The notes: generated by a model from the letters alone, not told the origin. 51,737 bases of DNA from Opitutales bacterium (GCA_020831525.1 JAFIGH010000029.1:1-51737); one strand, 5' to 3'; positions 1 through 8,945 are shown, counted from the first letter of the stretch. Program-made: numbers and translations.

Positions 1-197
1 GCCCCGAAGCGGCGTCGTCTCCGTCCGGAGCGATGTAGAACGAGGTCGCGCCGAGTGCGTCGGCAAGATCCTGCGGCGTCACCGCGTGGGCGCTCTGCCC
101 GCGGAGGAACAGAGCGACCGCAAAAAACAGCACGGCACAGGTGAGCACTTTCGGCGCGCGGACAAGGCACTGTCGAATCGGGAGCATTTTTCTCATT
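1..197 (-). CDS. Secreted right-handed beta-helix protein, N-terminal part only
   Basis: The window edge cuts this gene. The visible N-terminus (ATG at 197; an alternative ATG at 188) has basic residues, a hydrophobic stretch and an Ala-x-Ala signal-peptidase-like end (about residues 1-35). It then reads FYIAPDGDDAASG, the usual opening of DUF1565 / parallel beta-helix polysaccharide-active proteins. The same motif type occurs in the two giant proteins at 22.4 and 30.1 kb (YVSPEGSD, YVSPGGHD). It is probably an exported carbohydrate lyase or hydrolase of the same locus. Only about 65 residues are visible, so substrate and family cannot be set. Confidence 0.7.
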
Positions 198-350
198 GGA
201 ACGTAATCTTAATAGGTTGTGTAAATTGAAGAATGCCCCCGATGTTCCGGCCACGGCGGCGGGTATCCGGCCCGCGCGCCAATGTGGTTAACGCGCAAGA
301 CGCGCCTTCTCCCCATCCTTGATCATCGACGCGGCTGTTCCTCCCGAGGA

Positions 351-2240
351 TCACCGGGACAACGGAAAAAACCGGTAGAACTTTTTGTCTTCCATTGACA
401 TCCGGACCTCCACGGTCGTCGTGTCTCCCGAATCATCCGCGGGAATCACGGTTTTTATCCGGCTGAACTTCGTGAGGTCCCCGCTCTGCTGCATACCATA
501 GGTAAGGCCCTGCTCCGACTGAAAGGTCATCCGGAAGCGGTTGAGTGCGACGGGCTGGAAGGGAAACGATTCGCCTTCCGCGAGGCCGACCTCCGACACC
601 CGGGGCACTTCCGTGGCGACAGCGACCGGATTGGTGACCACCGCGGCGTCCTCATACACGACGATGTTGTCGATAGACATGTCCAACCGTCGCCCCGTAA
701 CATGTTTCCAGAAGAGATCCGCCATCGTCCCGGCGACGTCGTTCGGGCTGTTCACACCCACGAAGAACTTCCCTTCGATTACGTAAGGCACCGGTCTCCC
801 TTGCGCGAGCGCGACGTTTTCGCCCTCGGAAAGATCAAACAGGTAAACATGCAGGTGTTCGTTAGGCAGAGCGATCCCGTCCGCCCATGGAGTATTGTAG
901 GAGAGGTCCGATCCGGTTTGGTTCATCACGACCTCGAGCCGGTAGGGTTTCTCCCAATCCAACCCGTCGGACCACGTGCGCACGACGTCCGGCTCGAAAA
1001 CAGCGAGCTGCGGAGTCGCTTCCGAAGGATCGCCCTGGTTGCCCACACTCCGGGTGCCCCGAATGTTGAGCCGCACCGTCATATTGTCATTGGCGATTGT
1101 GTCGCCGCCGGTCACCGCGAAAAACATCTCGTCATGCGCGTCGCCGAAACTGTTGATCACCTCGTCGCGGTGGACCGCGAAGTCCAGCCCGAAGGACACC
1201 AGCTCGACAACGCCGTTGAATCTGAATTTGTCCGACATGCCTCCGGACAGATTGCGGCGGTCGATATGAAAGTATTGAAGGTTGTTCGGCCCGAAGAGAC
1301 CGGAGGTGTCTTCGACAACATTCCCGGGAAGGTTCCACAGCGGCGAGCCGCCCCCTTGGTCGAGGGGGGTGTCCTCGAAATCCGCAATCGCGGTGGCCGG
1401 TCCCGGGGGCACAAACTCGTGGCCGGACAAGGCCACTTCGTTCTTGTAGACAGCGATGTCGTTGAGCTTGATATCAAGGGAGCGGCCGGTGGCGTCGTAG
1501 CGGAATACCGCGAAGAAAAAGCCGTCCATGCGTTTCGGGGCCGCCGGATCGCCCTGGAAGTCCGCGGCTTCAAGGATCAGTTGCAGCTGCCCGGTGCGGT
1601 GATTGAAGAGATAGACATCGAGGCGCTGGTTCGGCAGAGCCATCCTGCCCAAAGGACTCTCGTATTCAATCGTCCCACCCGACCGGTTGGCGACGAACTC
1701 CACGCGGTAAGGGACGTCCTCCTGGATGTCGGCCCGGAGATTCCCCGCCGGACCGGTGACAATTTCGGGATTGTTCGACAGTCCCTGCGGTCCGCGGACA
1801 CGCACCATGGCAGCGAAATGCTGGTCGTCGGTCCGGCTCGACGGTGCCTCGCCCACGCCGAGAAGCAACTCAGCGTGCAGGGGACCCACGATGAAGTCGA
1901 ATCCCGCCGTCACGACATCGGCGGGTCCGTCATCGAACGGCATGAAGCCGGCCACACCGCCGTGAAACTGCGTCTCGCTTCCCGCATCATCGGGATTGAA
2001 TCCCGAGAGCGAGTTCACCCTCAGGTAGCGGGTATTGCCGGGATAGAACAGTTCCTCGCCCGGCGTCTCCGCCCGTACCTCGATTTCGGCGGTGGGATGA
2101 TTGCTCTTCATCGCGGGAAAGTTCGGTTCCTTGTCGCCGGGTTCGAGATCTTCGTAACCTTCGAAGAAATAGGGTGTGGCGAGCACGGGGACGGCGCAAA
2201 CCAGCAGAGCTGGAACGAAATAGGTTCGGAATAAGATCAT
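351..2240 (-). CDS. Secreted protein with two tandem beta-sandwich-like domains, unknown function
   Basis: 629 residues with a signal peptide (about 1-21, ending VLA). Two related halves follow. The first starts with FFEGYEDLEPGDKEPNF and contains GFDFIVGPLHAELLLG. The second starts near residue 285 with ADFEDTPLDQ and contains GLDFAVHRDEVINSFGDAHDE. Both look like LamG/concanavalin-type sandwiches. The last ~60 residues (YGMQQSGDLTKF ... FYRFFPLSR) form the small C-terminal module common on exported verrucomicrobial proteins. It is a full-length paralogue of the gene at 20402-22294, with the same order and many identical motifs (for example YFHIDRRNL). I do not recognise an enzyme family; carbohydrate binding is a guess from fold and context. 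Confidence 0.85.
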   Translation of the reverse strand: MILFRTYFVPALLVCAVPVLATPYFFEGYEDLEPGDKEPNFPAMKSNHPTAEIEVRAETPGEELFYPGNTRYLRVNSLSGFNPDDAGSETQFHGGVAGFMPFDDGPADVVTAGFDFIVGPLHAELLLGVGEAPSSRTDDQHFAAMVRVRGPQGLSNNPEIVTGPAGNLRADIQEDVPYRVEFVANRSGGTIEYESPLGRMALPNQRLDVYLFNHRTGQLQLILEAADFQGDPAAPKRMDGFFFAVFRYDATGRSLDIKLNDIAVYKNEVALSGHEFVPPGPATAIADFEDTPLDQGGGSPLWNLPGNVVEDTSGLFGPNNLQYFHIDRRNLSGGMSDKFRFNGVVELVSFGLDFAVHRDEVINSFGDAHDEMFFAVTGGDTIANDNMTVRLNIRGTRSVGNQGDPSEATPQLAVFEPDVVRTWSDGLDWEKPYRLEVVMNQTGSDLSYNTPWADGIALPNEHLHVYLFDLSEGENVALAQGRPVPYVIEGKFFVGVNSPNDVAGTMADLFWKHVTGRRLDMSIDNIVVYEDAAVVTNPVAVATEVPRVSEVGLAEGESFPFQPVALNRFRMTFQSEQGLTYGMQQSGDLTKFSRIKTVIPADDSGDTTTVEVRMSMEDKKFYRFFPLSR

Positions 2241-2591
2241 GGGGATTGAAGGATATAGTGTTTCGCCAAGTATGCCTTTGGAGCTTTGCCGCCCCCTGCA
2301 TACCGATCAAATGCATTTGCCCCGCTAATCGGGACAAGAGTTTCACCGTTCCAGACATCACGTTCTCCCTCGGATTCGGGATCATGTCCGGTTTGTGCCT
2401 TCTTTTTTCTGCTATGGAATCCTGTTCGCAGTTGATCGACGCGGTCGCGTCCGGACACCATGCAAGCGGTTCTGTCGCTGAATCCTCCGCATCCGCGGTC
2501 CAGCAGCCGGCGGACCAGAATCAACTCCGCAACCGCCGACAACCCCGCGCACGCTGCACTAAGACATTTCGAAACCGCTGCCATCGAACCC
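2241..2591. promoter_or_regulatory. Divergent intergenic region
   Basis: About 350 bases separate the start of the minus-strand secreted protein from the start chosen for the plus-strand SDR gene, so promoters for both should lie here. The open frame of the SDR extends upstream to 2460, but that extension has no family similarity. I see no convincing -35/-10 pair, terminator or riboswitch. Confidence 0.35.
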
Positions 2592-3353
2592 ATGCTCCTG
2601 CAAGACCAACGCATCTTCCTCACCGGCGGATCCACCGGCATCGGCCTTCATTGCGCGAGGGCATACATTGCGGAAGGCGCACGGGTGGCATTGTTCGCCA
2701 ACGACCCCGACGGGCTTGCCGGGGCACGACGCGAATTCGGCGATGCCCACGTGTACGTCGAAGGCGATCTCGTCAACGAAGAGGCAGTGCGGGCGGCCAT
2801 CGCCGCCGCAGTGCGGGACCTCGGCGGCCTTGACGCCATTCACAACAATGCCGGCATCGCTTCTCCTTCCAAGCCTCTCCACGAAACGAGCGACGACGAA
2901 TGGGACCAACTTCTCAACGTCAATCTTCGCGCCGTCCTCTACACAGTGCGTCACGGTCTCGAGCACCTGCGCAAAGCGCGCGGCACCATCTTAAGCACCT
3001 CAAGTATGGTGGGTATTATCGGCCAATCAAACCACGCGGCCTACACCGCGACCAAAGGGGGGCTCAACGCCTTGACAAAATCCATGGCCATCGACTACGC
3101 GCCCTTCGGCATCCGTGTGAACGCGGTTTGTCCCGCCGGCGTGTGGACACCCATGCTGCGGCGTTGGGCCGCGGAACAGCCGGAACCGGAAAGTATCGCA
3201 CGCTACCTGAACGACATCCACCCGCTTGCCGACTGTCCGGAGGGCGATGTCGTCGCCGATGCCTGCGTGTTTCTGCTTTCACCCCGCGCGCGATTCATCA
3301 CCGGCCATCTTATGCACGTCAGCGGCGGCGCCGAAATCGGATACCGGCGTTGA
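2592..3353 (+). CDS. SDR-family dehydrogenase, probable 2-keto-3-deoxy-L-fuconate dehydrogenase
   Basis: 253 residues, classical short-chain dehydrogenase. The start at 2592 places the NAD-binding motif TGGSTGIG at residues 11-18, the normal position. NNAG is at 85-88, the catalytic Ser near 137 and YTATK (Tyr151, Lys155) follow, then a VCPAG segment. The gene ends 22 bases before an L-fuconate dehydratase gene on the same strand. In the non-phosphorylating L-fucose pathway an SDR oxidises 2-keto-3-deoxy-L-fuconate, the product of that dehydratase, at C4. The family is certain from motifs; the substrate comes from this neighbour. An L-fucose or L-rhamnose 1-dehydrogenase is the main alternative. 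Confidence 0.8.
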   Translation: MLLQDQRIFLTGGSTGIGLHCARAYIAEGARVALFANDPDGLAGARREFGDAHVYVEGDLVNEEAVRAAIAAAVRDLGGLDAIHNNAGIASPSKPLHETSDDEWDQLLNVNLRAVLYTVRHGLEHLRKARGTILSTSSMVGIIGQSNHAAYTATKGGLNALTKSMAIDYAPFGIRVNAVCPAGVWTPMLRRWAAEQPEPESIARYLNDIHPLADCPEGDVVADACVFLLSPRARFITGHLMHVSGGAEIGYRR

Positions 3354-3375
3354 CCGGCGTCAACGCCTCCACTCC

Positions 3376-4596
3376 ATGATCACCCGAGTCACCACACGCG
3401 ACCTCCGCTTTCCCATCGGCTCCGGCCATGGCAGCGACGCCATCCACCGCAATCCGGTTTACTCCTACGCGGTGGTCCAGCTCCACAGTTCGGACGGCAA
3501 GACAGGCAGCGGCCTTGCCTTCACCCTTGGAGCGGGAAACGAACTCGTCTGCCGCGCGGCGGAATGGATGGCACAATCACTCGTCAACCGGGATATCGGG
3601 GAAATCATGGCCCGGTTCGGCGAGGTCCAAAGGGGGCTGGCCGACGAGCAACAGCTCCGGTGGCTCGGCCCCCACAAGGGCGTCGTCCACCTCGCCCTCG
3701 CGTCACTCACCAACGCCTGCTGGGACCTATGGACGAAGACCCTCGGCCAACCGCTCTGGGATCATTTGCTCTCCATGGATGATGAGGCCCTGTTGGACAC
3801 AATGGATTTTTCGTATATCGAAGACGCGCTTTCCCGCGCCGAAGCGGGAGAAGTCCTGTCGACGTCGCGCCGTTCCCGCCAAGAACGAATACCGGTTCTC
3901 GCCGACGGGTATCCCGGATACGACACCTCCATCGGATGGTTCAACTACAGCGACGAGCAGGTCGCGGAGAATGTCAGACGCTCTGCGGCGGAGGGTTTCG
4001 ACGCCATGAAGCTCAAAGTGGGATCGAGCGACATCGAGCGGGACGTTCGTCGCGCACGCCTCGTACGCGATGCGGCGGGACCCGACGCCCGCGTCATGGC
4101 CGACGCCAACCAGCAGTGGTCCGTCAGGGAGGCGATCCAGTTCGCCGAGAGGACCTCGGACCTCGATTTGTTCTGGATTGAGGAACCCACCCACCCGGAC
4201 GACGTGCTCGGCCACCGGGAGATCGCCCGGTGTATCGGAAACACACGCGTCGCGGCGGGTGAACACGTCCCGAACCGTGTTGTTTTCAAAAACTACTTCA
4301 ACGCCGAAGCGATGGCCTACTGCCAAGTCGACGCCCTTCGGGTGGCCGGCATCAGCGAGTTTCTCGTGGTCAGCCTCATGGCCCGGAAATACGGCATTCC
4401 CCTCGTGCCGCACGTCGGCGACATGGGACAGATCCACCAACACCTTGTCCTCTTCAACCACATCGCAATGGATCATCCCCTTCTGTTTCTCGAATACATC
4501 CCGCACCTTCGGGATCGCTTCACCCACCCGGCCACACTACGGAACGGTCGATACGTCACCCCTTCCGCCCCGGGCATTGGCGGTGACCTCGTTTGA
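3376..4596 (+). CDS. L-fuconate dehydratase (enolase superfamily)
   Basis: 406 residues; predicted to convert L-fuconate to 2-keto-3-deoxy-L-fuconate with Mg2+. The C-terminal barrel shows the superfamily residues: MKLKVG with Lys212/Lys214, metal ligands in MADAN (Asp243), WIEEP (Glu269/270) and GEH (Glu296), and a late His in VPHVGDMGQ. The segments YSDEQ, DDVLGH, GEHVPNRVVFK and NGRYVTPSAPG match the L-fuconate dehydratase / ENOSF1 subgroup rather than mandelate racemase or galactonate dehydratase. The start at 3376 follows the SDR stop by 22 bases, so the two are an operon. It ends just before a mobile palindromic element. Confidence 0.88.
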   Translation: MITRVTTRDLRFPIGSGHGSDAIHRNPVYSYAVVQLHSSDGKTGSGLAFTLGAGNELVCRAAEWMAQSLVNRDIGEIMARFGEVQRGLADEQQLRWLGPHKGVVHLALASLTNACWDLWTKTLGQPLWDHLLSMDDEALLDTMDFSYIEDALSRAEAGEVLSTSRRSRQERIPVLADGYPGYDTSIGWFNYSDEQVAENVRRSAAEGFDAMKLKVGSSDIERDVRRARLVRDAAGPDARVMADANQQWSVREAIQFAERTSDLDLFWIEEPTHPDDVLGHREIARCIGNTRVAAGEHVPNRVVFKNYFNAEAMAYCQVDALRVAGISEFLVVSLMARKYGIPLVPHVGDMGQIHQHLVLFNHIAMDHPLLFLEYIPHLRDRFTHPATLRNGRYVTPSAPGIGGDLV

Positions 4597-4636
4597 AAAA
4601 ACCCACGCCCGGAAATCCCCGGTCGACGGGAACGCC

Positions 4637-4756
4637 GCGGTCAAGCGGCAATGGCGGATAAGCCACCGTTCGATAGCTCTTGCGGCCCGGAGTGCGGGCG
4701 GGACGCCCGCGTTCCCAGCGGATCACCTGCTTATCCGCGCCATTGCGGTCAAGCGG
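4637..4756. mobile_element. MITE-like palindromic element, copy 1, with flanking direct repeats
   Basis: A core of about 97 bases (4649-4745) starts CAATGGCGGATAAGC and ends GCTTATCCGCGCCATTG, so its ends are inverted repeats; the left arm lacks two bases. The 12-base sequence GCGGTCAAGCGG flanks both sides (4637-4648 and 4745-4756), like a target-site duplication. It contains no gene. It sits between the convergent ends of the dehydratase and mutarotase genes and could act as a two-way terminator. A second copy lies at 14788-14913. Confidence 0.75.
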
Positions 4757-4768
4757 TCCGGCCGTTCC

Positions 4769-5107
4769 TCAGTCGCAGTGGAAGACCTCTTCCATGGGAG
4801 CCCACCACTCGCCCTCGGGGCGGTCGGGCAGCGGGTCCTGGCAGGGCTTGCAGACGGCCCACCACTCCTGCGTCTTCGGGTCGGCGGCCATCGTGGCCAT
4901 GTCCGCCGCGAAGTCCTCGCCGGTGTATTCCATGTAGCTGAAGAGGTAGTGCTTCCCGTCGGGCAGCTTGCGCAGGTAGATGGAGTAGTTGCGGATGTTG
5001 CACCGCCGGATCATGGCCAGCACATCCGGCCAGACCGCCGCGTGCAGGCGCTTGTACTCTTCCAGTTTTTCGGCGCGCAGGCCGATGACGCTTCCGTATC
5101 GTTGCAT
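4769..5107 (-). CDS. L-rhamnose mutarotase family protein
   Basis: 112 residues, close to the usual length of this family (DUF718/RhaM, dimeric ferredoxin-like barrel). It would interconvert alpha and beta anomers of a 6-deoxyhexose before oxidation. Family features are the N-terminal GLRAEKLEEYKRLHAAVWPDVLAM segment (key residues Tyr and His), NYSIYLR, the SYMEY strand and the C-terminal WW.VCKPCQDPLP. The start at 5107 has AAAGGA eight bases upstream, which removes an upstream open-frame extension. Beside fuconate dehydratase, L-fucose is as likely a substrate as L-rhamnose. Confidence 0.82.
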   Translation of the reverse strand: MQRYGSVIGLRAEKLEEYKRLHAAVWPDVLAMIRRCNIRNYSIYLRKLPDGKHYLFSYMEYTGEDFAADMATMAADPKTQEWWAVCKPCQDPLPDRPEGEWWAPMEEVFHCD

Positions 5108-5545
5108 AATTCCGTCCTTTGTTGGTGGTGCGGGCGCGGGCCGCTGTCGGCGTTTCCCGCCGACCGTGCGGCACGGCACCGGAAGAAAGACAAGCCACCC
5201 GGAGCCGCCATGGCAAGCACCGGCCTGCACCGGAGACGCCCCCTGTCATCGAAACGGCATCACCCGTCCATATTGATCAATCCGGACACCGGTCCCCGCA
5301 CTCCGGCGGGACACCCTCACGCCCGCCGCAGCCCGCTCGTCCGGCTTTTCCGCAGCGGGCCGCGGGGGGCGGGAATGCGCCCCGCGTGTCCCATTCCGCA
5401 AGCATGCTGTCCCGGAGTGGACATCGTCCTTGTTTGCCGCCGCCCCGTCCCACGGCCAAAACTCTCCGGCATCGAGTGGAAGCGCGCCTCCATGCCTTCT
5501 GCCCGAACAGTCCGCTCTCCAATCCAACCCAAAGACACAAATATC
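5108..5545. promoter_or_regulatory. Divergent intergenic region before PEP-CTERM gene
   Basis: About 440 bases between the divergent mutarotase and PEP-CTERM starts. Open frames here are high-GC artefacts without family features. It must hold two divergent promoters; I cannot assign boxes. Confidence 0.3.
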
Positions 5546-6475
5546 ATGAGATTACGACCCACGCACATGCTACCGTACTGCGCCGCCTTCGGTATTATCT
5601 TCGCCATGCCCATGGCCTCCGCCCAAATCCTCAGCACGTGGACCGGCGGAGCTTCCGTCGACCGCTTCGGCAATGAAGGCAACTGGGACGAGGGCGTCCC
5701 CGGCGCCGGCGACACCGGAAATGTCGGCGGTTCGTTCCGGGTAGAAGTCGGTGTCCTGAACGAAATGAATGTTGGCGCCACGATCAATATGAATGACAGT
5801 TCCTTCATCGAAAGGAACAACAGCTCAGGCCTCGCCTTCAGCGGAACCCTCAATTTCAACGACAGCAGCGCGCTGATCAGCTCGGACTTCCGTCTGCAGG
5901 AAAACAGCACCGTGAACTGGGCCAGCTCGGGAACGTTCACCGACGCCGGAGCATCCAACCAACCCAACTTCGCGATGTTAGCCGGATCAGAAGTCAACTT
6001 TTCCGCCGGGACATGGGAACTCTTTGGCGAATCTAACGTGGATGTCTCTCTCCTCATGCGCGCCGGGACATTCAATGCGACGGGAGGCACTTTGATTCTA
6101 GAAACCCGGCTCCGTGTCGGCCAGGATTCCGCAGCGACGTTCAACCTCGGCAAAGACGCCTCGCTCTACAGCGGCGGTCTCTTCATGGACCAAGAGGGCT
6201 CCCTCTTCGACTTCGAAGTCGACGCAAGCTACCATATCGCTTCAATGGCTCAGTTCAATGCCCGTCTCGACGACGGCTTTATCGCCATTGAGGGCATCGT
6301 GCAGTCGGACATGGAAAACTTCACGACGGAATCGGTGACGGAGGATCTCGGTTTCGGAGACGTGGATTACACCCGCATCACCGCCATCCCGGAGCCGCGC
6401 GCCTTTGCGGCTATGGCGGGGCTTGTCGCCCTGCTCGCGTTTTTCGTGCGGGACCGTCGGCGCCAGCGGAGCTGA
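5546..6475 (+). CDS. PEP-CTERM surface protein
   Basis: 309 residues. A signal peptide ends near MASAQ (residue about 27). The start at 5546 was chosen because it begins directly with that peptide. The mature part opens with TWTGGASVDRFGNEGNW, a pattern typical of beta-helical autotransporter-like PEP-CTERM proteins, and is rich in Asn, Ser and Gly. The C-terminus has the full sorting signal: IPEPR, a hydrophobic helix, then RDRRRQRS. Exosortase would cut it and attach it at the cell surface; no exosortase gene is in the window. A tandem paralogue follows after 73 bases. It may be a surface structural or matrix protein; its role in glycan use is unknown. Confidence 0.85.
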   Translation: MRLRPTHMLPYCAAFGIIFAMPMASAQILSTWTGGASVDRFGNEGNWDEGVPGAGDTGNVGGSFRVEVGVLNEMNVGATINMNDSSFIERNNSSGLAFSGTLNFNDSSALISSDFRLQENSTVNWASSGTFTDAGASNQPNFAMLAGSEVNFSAGTWELFGESNVDVSLLMRAGTFNATGGTLILETRLRVGQDSAATFNLGKDASLYSGGLFMDQEGSLFDFEVDASYHIASMAQFNARLDDGFIAIEGIVQSDMENFTTESVTEDLGFGDVDYTRITAIPEPRAFAAMAGLVALLAFFVRDRRRQRS

Positions 6476-6548
6476 ACCTCCGGCGGAAAGCGCTTTAGCG
6501 CTCTGAGTATCAATACGCACATTCCTACCAACCCAACCCAGAATAACC

Positions 6549-7526
6549 ATGCAAATAACAAGAATCCGAACACTCGCAGGCCTTTGTGCCTCTCTTCTTC
6601 TCACGTCGGCCGCCTTTGCCCAAACCACCACATGGACCGGTGCCCACGACACCGACCGCTTCGGCTTCGGCGGAAACTGGAGCGACGGCGTACCCGAAAC
6701 CGGATGGACCGGAAACATCACCGACGCCCGCGTCGAGATCGGCACGGCGGGGGAAATGCAGACGGGCGCCACAGTCAACTTCAACGGGGCCTCGACATTG
6801 GAGCGCAATTCCATAGCGCAGGCAACCTTCAGCGGCACGCTCAACATAAACGACAGCACCAACGTCAATATCTCCTATTGGATTGTGCCGGAAGGTGCCA
6901 CGCTCAATTGGAACAGCTCCGGAACATTCGGCCTCGCCCCGGCGGGCAACTCCGGCCAGCCAAGGTTCATCATGGACCGCGAAGCGCCCAACGCCGTTGT
7001 GAACATATACGATGGCTTCTGGGATCTCACGGGCAATACCCACACGGACTCCATCGCAATCGACCAAGGGACCTTCAACATGTTCGGCGGGCAACTCATC
7101 GCGGACAACCGCTTCAAAGTGGGCCGGGGCGACACCTCCGGTTTTGTTAACTACTACGCCGACGCCGAAATCCGTGCCGCGAGCATGGGAACCTTCTTCG
7201 AATCCGAGTTCAATTTCCAACCCGGTGCCACGCTCTACCTCGAATCCGGCTTGCTCGGCAGCTTCGGGACGGAAGGGTTCGAGTGGTTCCGCGACGAAAT
7301 GCGCAAAGGTTCAGACAGTTCCATCCATATCATGGGCATCGGGCAACAGTCCCTTACAGAAACACAATCGTGGACGGACAATCCGAACTTTGTCTATGAC
7401 ACCGTGGAACTCGACGGCATCTATTACAATTCCATGACCGCCATTCCCGAACCTCGCGTCTACGCCGCGCTCTTCGGCCTTCTCGCGCTGGCATTCGCCG
7501 CCTACGCGCGCAGACTCCGCGCGTAA
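6549..7526 (+). CDS. PEP-CTERM surface protein, tandem paralogue
   Basis: 325 residues, start at 6549 with a signal peptide ending AAFAQ (about residue 25). It shares the architecture of its upstream neighbour: TTWTGAHDTDRFGFGGNWSDGVP, FSGTLNINDS and an NWNSSGTF segment. It ends in IPEPR, a hydrophobic helix and RRLRA, the PEP-CTERM sorting signal for exosortase. The two genes are co-directional, and a strong terminator follows 78 bases after this stop, so they probably form one transcript. Function beyond surface display is unknown. Confidence 0.85.
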   Translation: MQITRIRTLAGLCASLLLTSAAFAQTTTWTGAHDTDRFGFGGNWSDGVPETGWTGNITDARVEIGTAGEMQTGATVNFNGASTLERNSIAQATFSGTLNINDSTNVNISYWIVPEGATLNWNSSGTFGLAPAGNSGQPRFIMDREAPNAVVNIYDGFWDLTGNTHTDSIAIDQGTFNMFGGQLIADNRFKVGRGDTSGFVNYYADAEIRAASMGTFFESEFNFQPGATLYLESGLLGSFGTEGFEWFRDEMRKGSDSSIHIMGIGQQSLTETQSWTDNPNFVYDTVELDGIYYNSMTAIPEPRVYAALFGLLALAFAAYARRLRA

Positions 7527-7603
7527 GCAACGGGCCGCCGCTGCCTTTCTTGGTGTATCTTTATGGGGTATACAAGCAGGCGGTCTTTATCGATTCCCCT
7601 GCG

Positions 7604-7637
7604 ACCGGCCGGAGCCAAGGCTCCGGCCGGTTTTTTT
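7604..7637 (+). terminator. Rho-independent terminator of the PEP-CTERM pair
   Basis: A perfect GC-rich stem (CCGGCCGGAG paired with CTCCGGCCGG, loop about CCAAGG) is followed by seven T. It lies 78 bases after the second PEP-CTERM gene, in the right orientation to end that transcript. Confidence 0.9.
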
Positions 7638-7873
7638 GTGCGCGGCGCTCCATGGCAGGAACGAACCTCAACCGGCTGGAGGGCGCAACTCCGTTTGCGC
7701 CGGATGCGGTTGGTTGGCGGCGGAGGATGTGGGCGTGGGAGCACCCCGGCGGGAGACCGCAAGGTTGCCCGTCTTCGCGCACCCCGGACCGACCGCCAGG
7801 ATGGCAGTCCGCTACGGCGGACGCGTCCGTTGGATGGGCATCGCAGCGCGCATGTGCGGTTGGCTGGAAGGCG

Positions 7874-7996
7874 GTAGGTGCTCAGACCTATGGTCCGTAC
7901 ACCGGCGGGCGTGGTCGGCTGGTGTCGCAGGCGGGCGGGCGGCGGGGGGAACGGTCCCGGCGGCGGCGGGGTGCGGACACAAGGTCTCGCACCTAC
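7874..7996. repeat. Palindromic dispersed repeat, copy A
   Basis: The left end GTAGGTGCTCAGACCTATGG and the right end (…GTCTCGCACCTAC) are imperfect inverted repeats. The last 41 bases (7956-7996) are identical to 8822-8862, and the left part also resembles the left part of that second copy. It has no coding capacity and looks like a REP/BIME- or MITE-type element in a 675-base gap without intact genes. Confidence 0.65.
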
Positions 7997-8201
7997 CGGG
8001 CGCGCGGTTGGCAGGGCGTAGCCGCCAGACCTTCGGTCGGCAGCCCGGTGGGGCGCGTTCGGCGGTGCCGGACGCGGGCGGTCTTTTATACCGAGTGGCG
8101 ACGCGATTGGGTCGGACGGCAAGCCATCCGACTACATTGTTGGCGGCGCACAGTCGTCATGGCGAACTGGCCGATTGGGGAACAGGGCGCAGCCGAAGCC
8201 G

Positions 8202-8436
8202 TCAGAGCTTCGGTGTAGCCAACCCCGCCGCCTTCGCAAGCCGGAGCTGCCGTTTGTCGAAGCTGAGAAAGCAACCGCTCCCCAATACAACGGCCGTGGC
8301 AACATGCAGGATGTCGATTCAGCCACGAAAGAGAGACGCCGCCCGTCCCATGCTCCATTCGCCGGATTGCCCGCTCCGTGTGCGCATCGGGAGCGTAGAG
8401 AGAACAAATGAAGCCTGTGTCCGCATACGCCTTCAT
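8202..8436 (-). pseudogene. PIN-domain (VapC-like) toxin with internal deletion and frameshift
   Basis: The gene starts at 8436 as a normal PIN toxin: MKAYADTGFICSLYAPDAH with the first acidic residue at Asp6. The start overlaps the antitoxin stop as ATGA. After about 30 residues the frame changes. The C-terminal part of a PIN domain then reads in another frame, with DILHVATA, a central VVLGSGCFLSFDKRQL and an end near AGLATPKL, and stops at 8202. A PIN toxin needs about 130-140 codons, but only about 78 are present, so some 180 bases including central acidic residues are missing. The toxin should be dead. Confidence 0.8.
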
Positions 8437-8678
8437 CGATTCCCGCGTTCTTCGCCGAGAAGCTCGGTTGCCGTCTCGCTCAGCGCCACGTCACCGTAAG
8501 CGGCACGAAGCCTCTTACGAAAGTCCGGACATGCCGTGCCTCTTCCCTCCGGCTCCAGAGGTTTCAAGGCCGCGAGCGGCTGGTTCCGGCGACGGATCAC
8601 AATCGACTCTCCGAGCCCCACTCTCTGCAAGATCTCTCCGGTTTCGTGCTTCAGGGTGCGAATATTGACCGATTTCAT
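8433..8678 (-). CDS. Phd/YefM-type antitoxin of a broken toxin-antitoxin pair
   Basis: 81 residues from the start MKSVNIRTLK at 8678 (8687 is also possible). The N-terminal strand-helix, HETGEILQRVGLGESIVIRRRNQPLA, is the Phd/YefM DNA-binding fold. The C-terminal tail (RKRLRAAYGDVALSETATELL) would wrap the toxin. It overlaps the start of the decayed PIN toxin by four bases, the normal coupled order. The antitoxin itself looks intact although its partner is not. Confidence 0.8.
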   Translation of the reverse strand: MKSVNIRTLKHETGEILQRVGLGESIVIRRRNQPLAALKPLEPEGRGTACPDFRKRLRAAYGDVALSETATELLGEERGNR

Positions 8679-8744
8679 GTGCCACATAATTGCGCCACTT
8701 TGCACAAGCTGTCAAACTCCTTTCGCAGCATCGCCGGACCGTTG

Positions 8745-8862
8745 TACGCCTGCGCTCCCAGCGGCCGGACCTGTGGTCCAGCGGACCGGCGCGGTATTGG
8801 CGCAACACCTTTGGTGCATGCCCCGGCGGCGGCGGGGTGCGGACACAAGGTCTCGCACCTAC
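8745..8862. repeat. Palindromic dispersed repeat, copy B
   Basis: The right 41 bases (8822-8862) equal 7956-7996 exactly. The left half (GGACCTGTGGTCC, then GACCGGCG) is a diverged version of the left half of copy A. The two copies flank the broken Phd/VapC pair. Confidence 0.6.
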
Positions 8863-8945
8863 TCCGGCGGTGCACCCGGCTTAACCGCGCCATTGGGTAT
8901 CGTTACGGGCGCTCCCGGAACACGGTGCGGGCGGTTTCGGTTTCC

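Noticed and set aside
702-2234. Plus-strand 510-codon open frame opposite the first secreted protein
   Set aside because: It is antisense to a protein with signal peptide and a full paralogue; long shadow frames are common at this GC content and it has no domain.
7550-8499. Several plus-strand frames of 200-290 codons
   Set aside because: They are Arg/Gly-rich readings of the terminator, palindromic repeat and toxin remnant, without family similarity.
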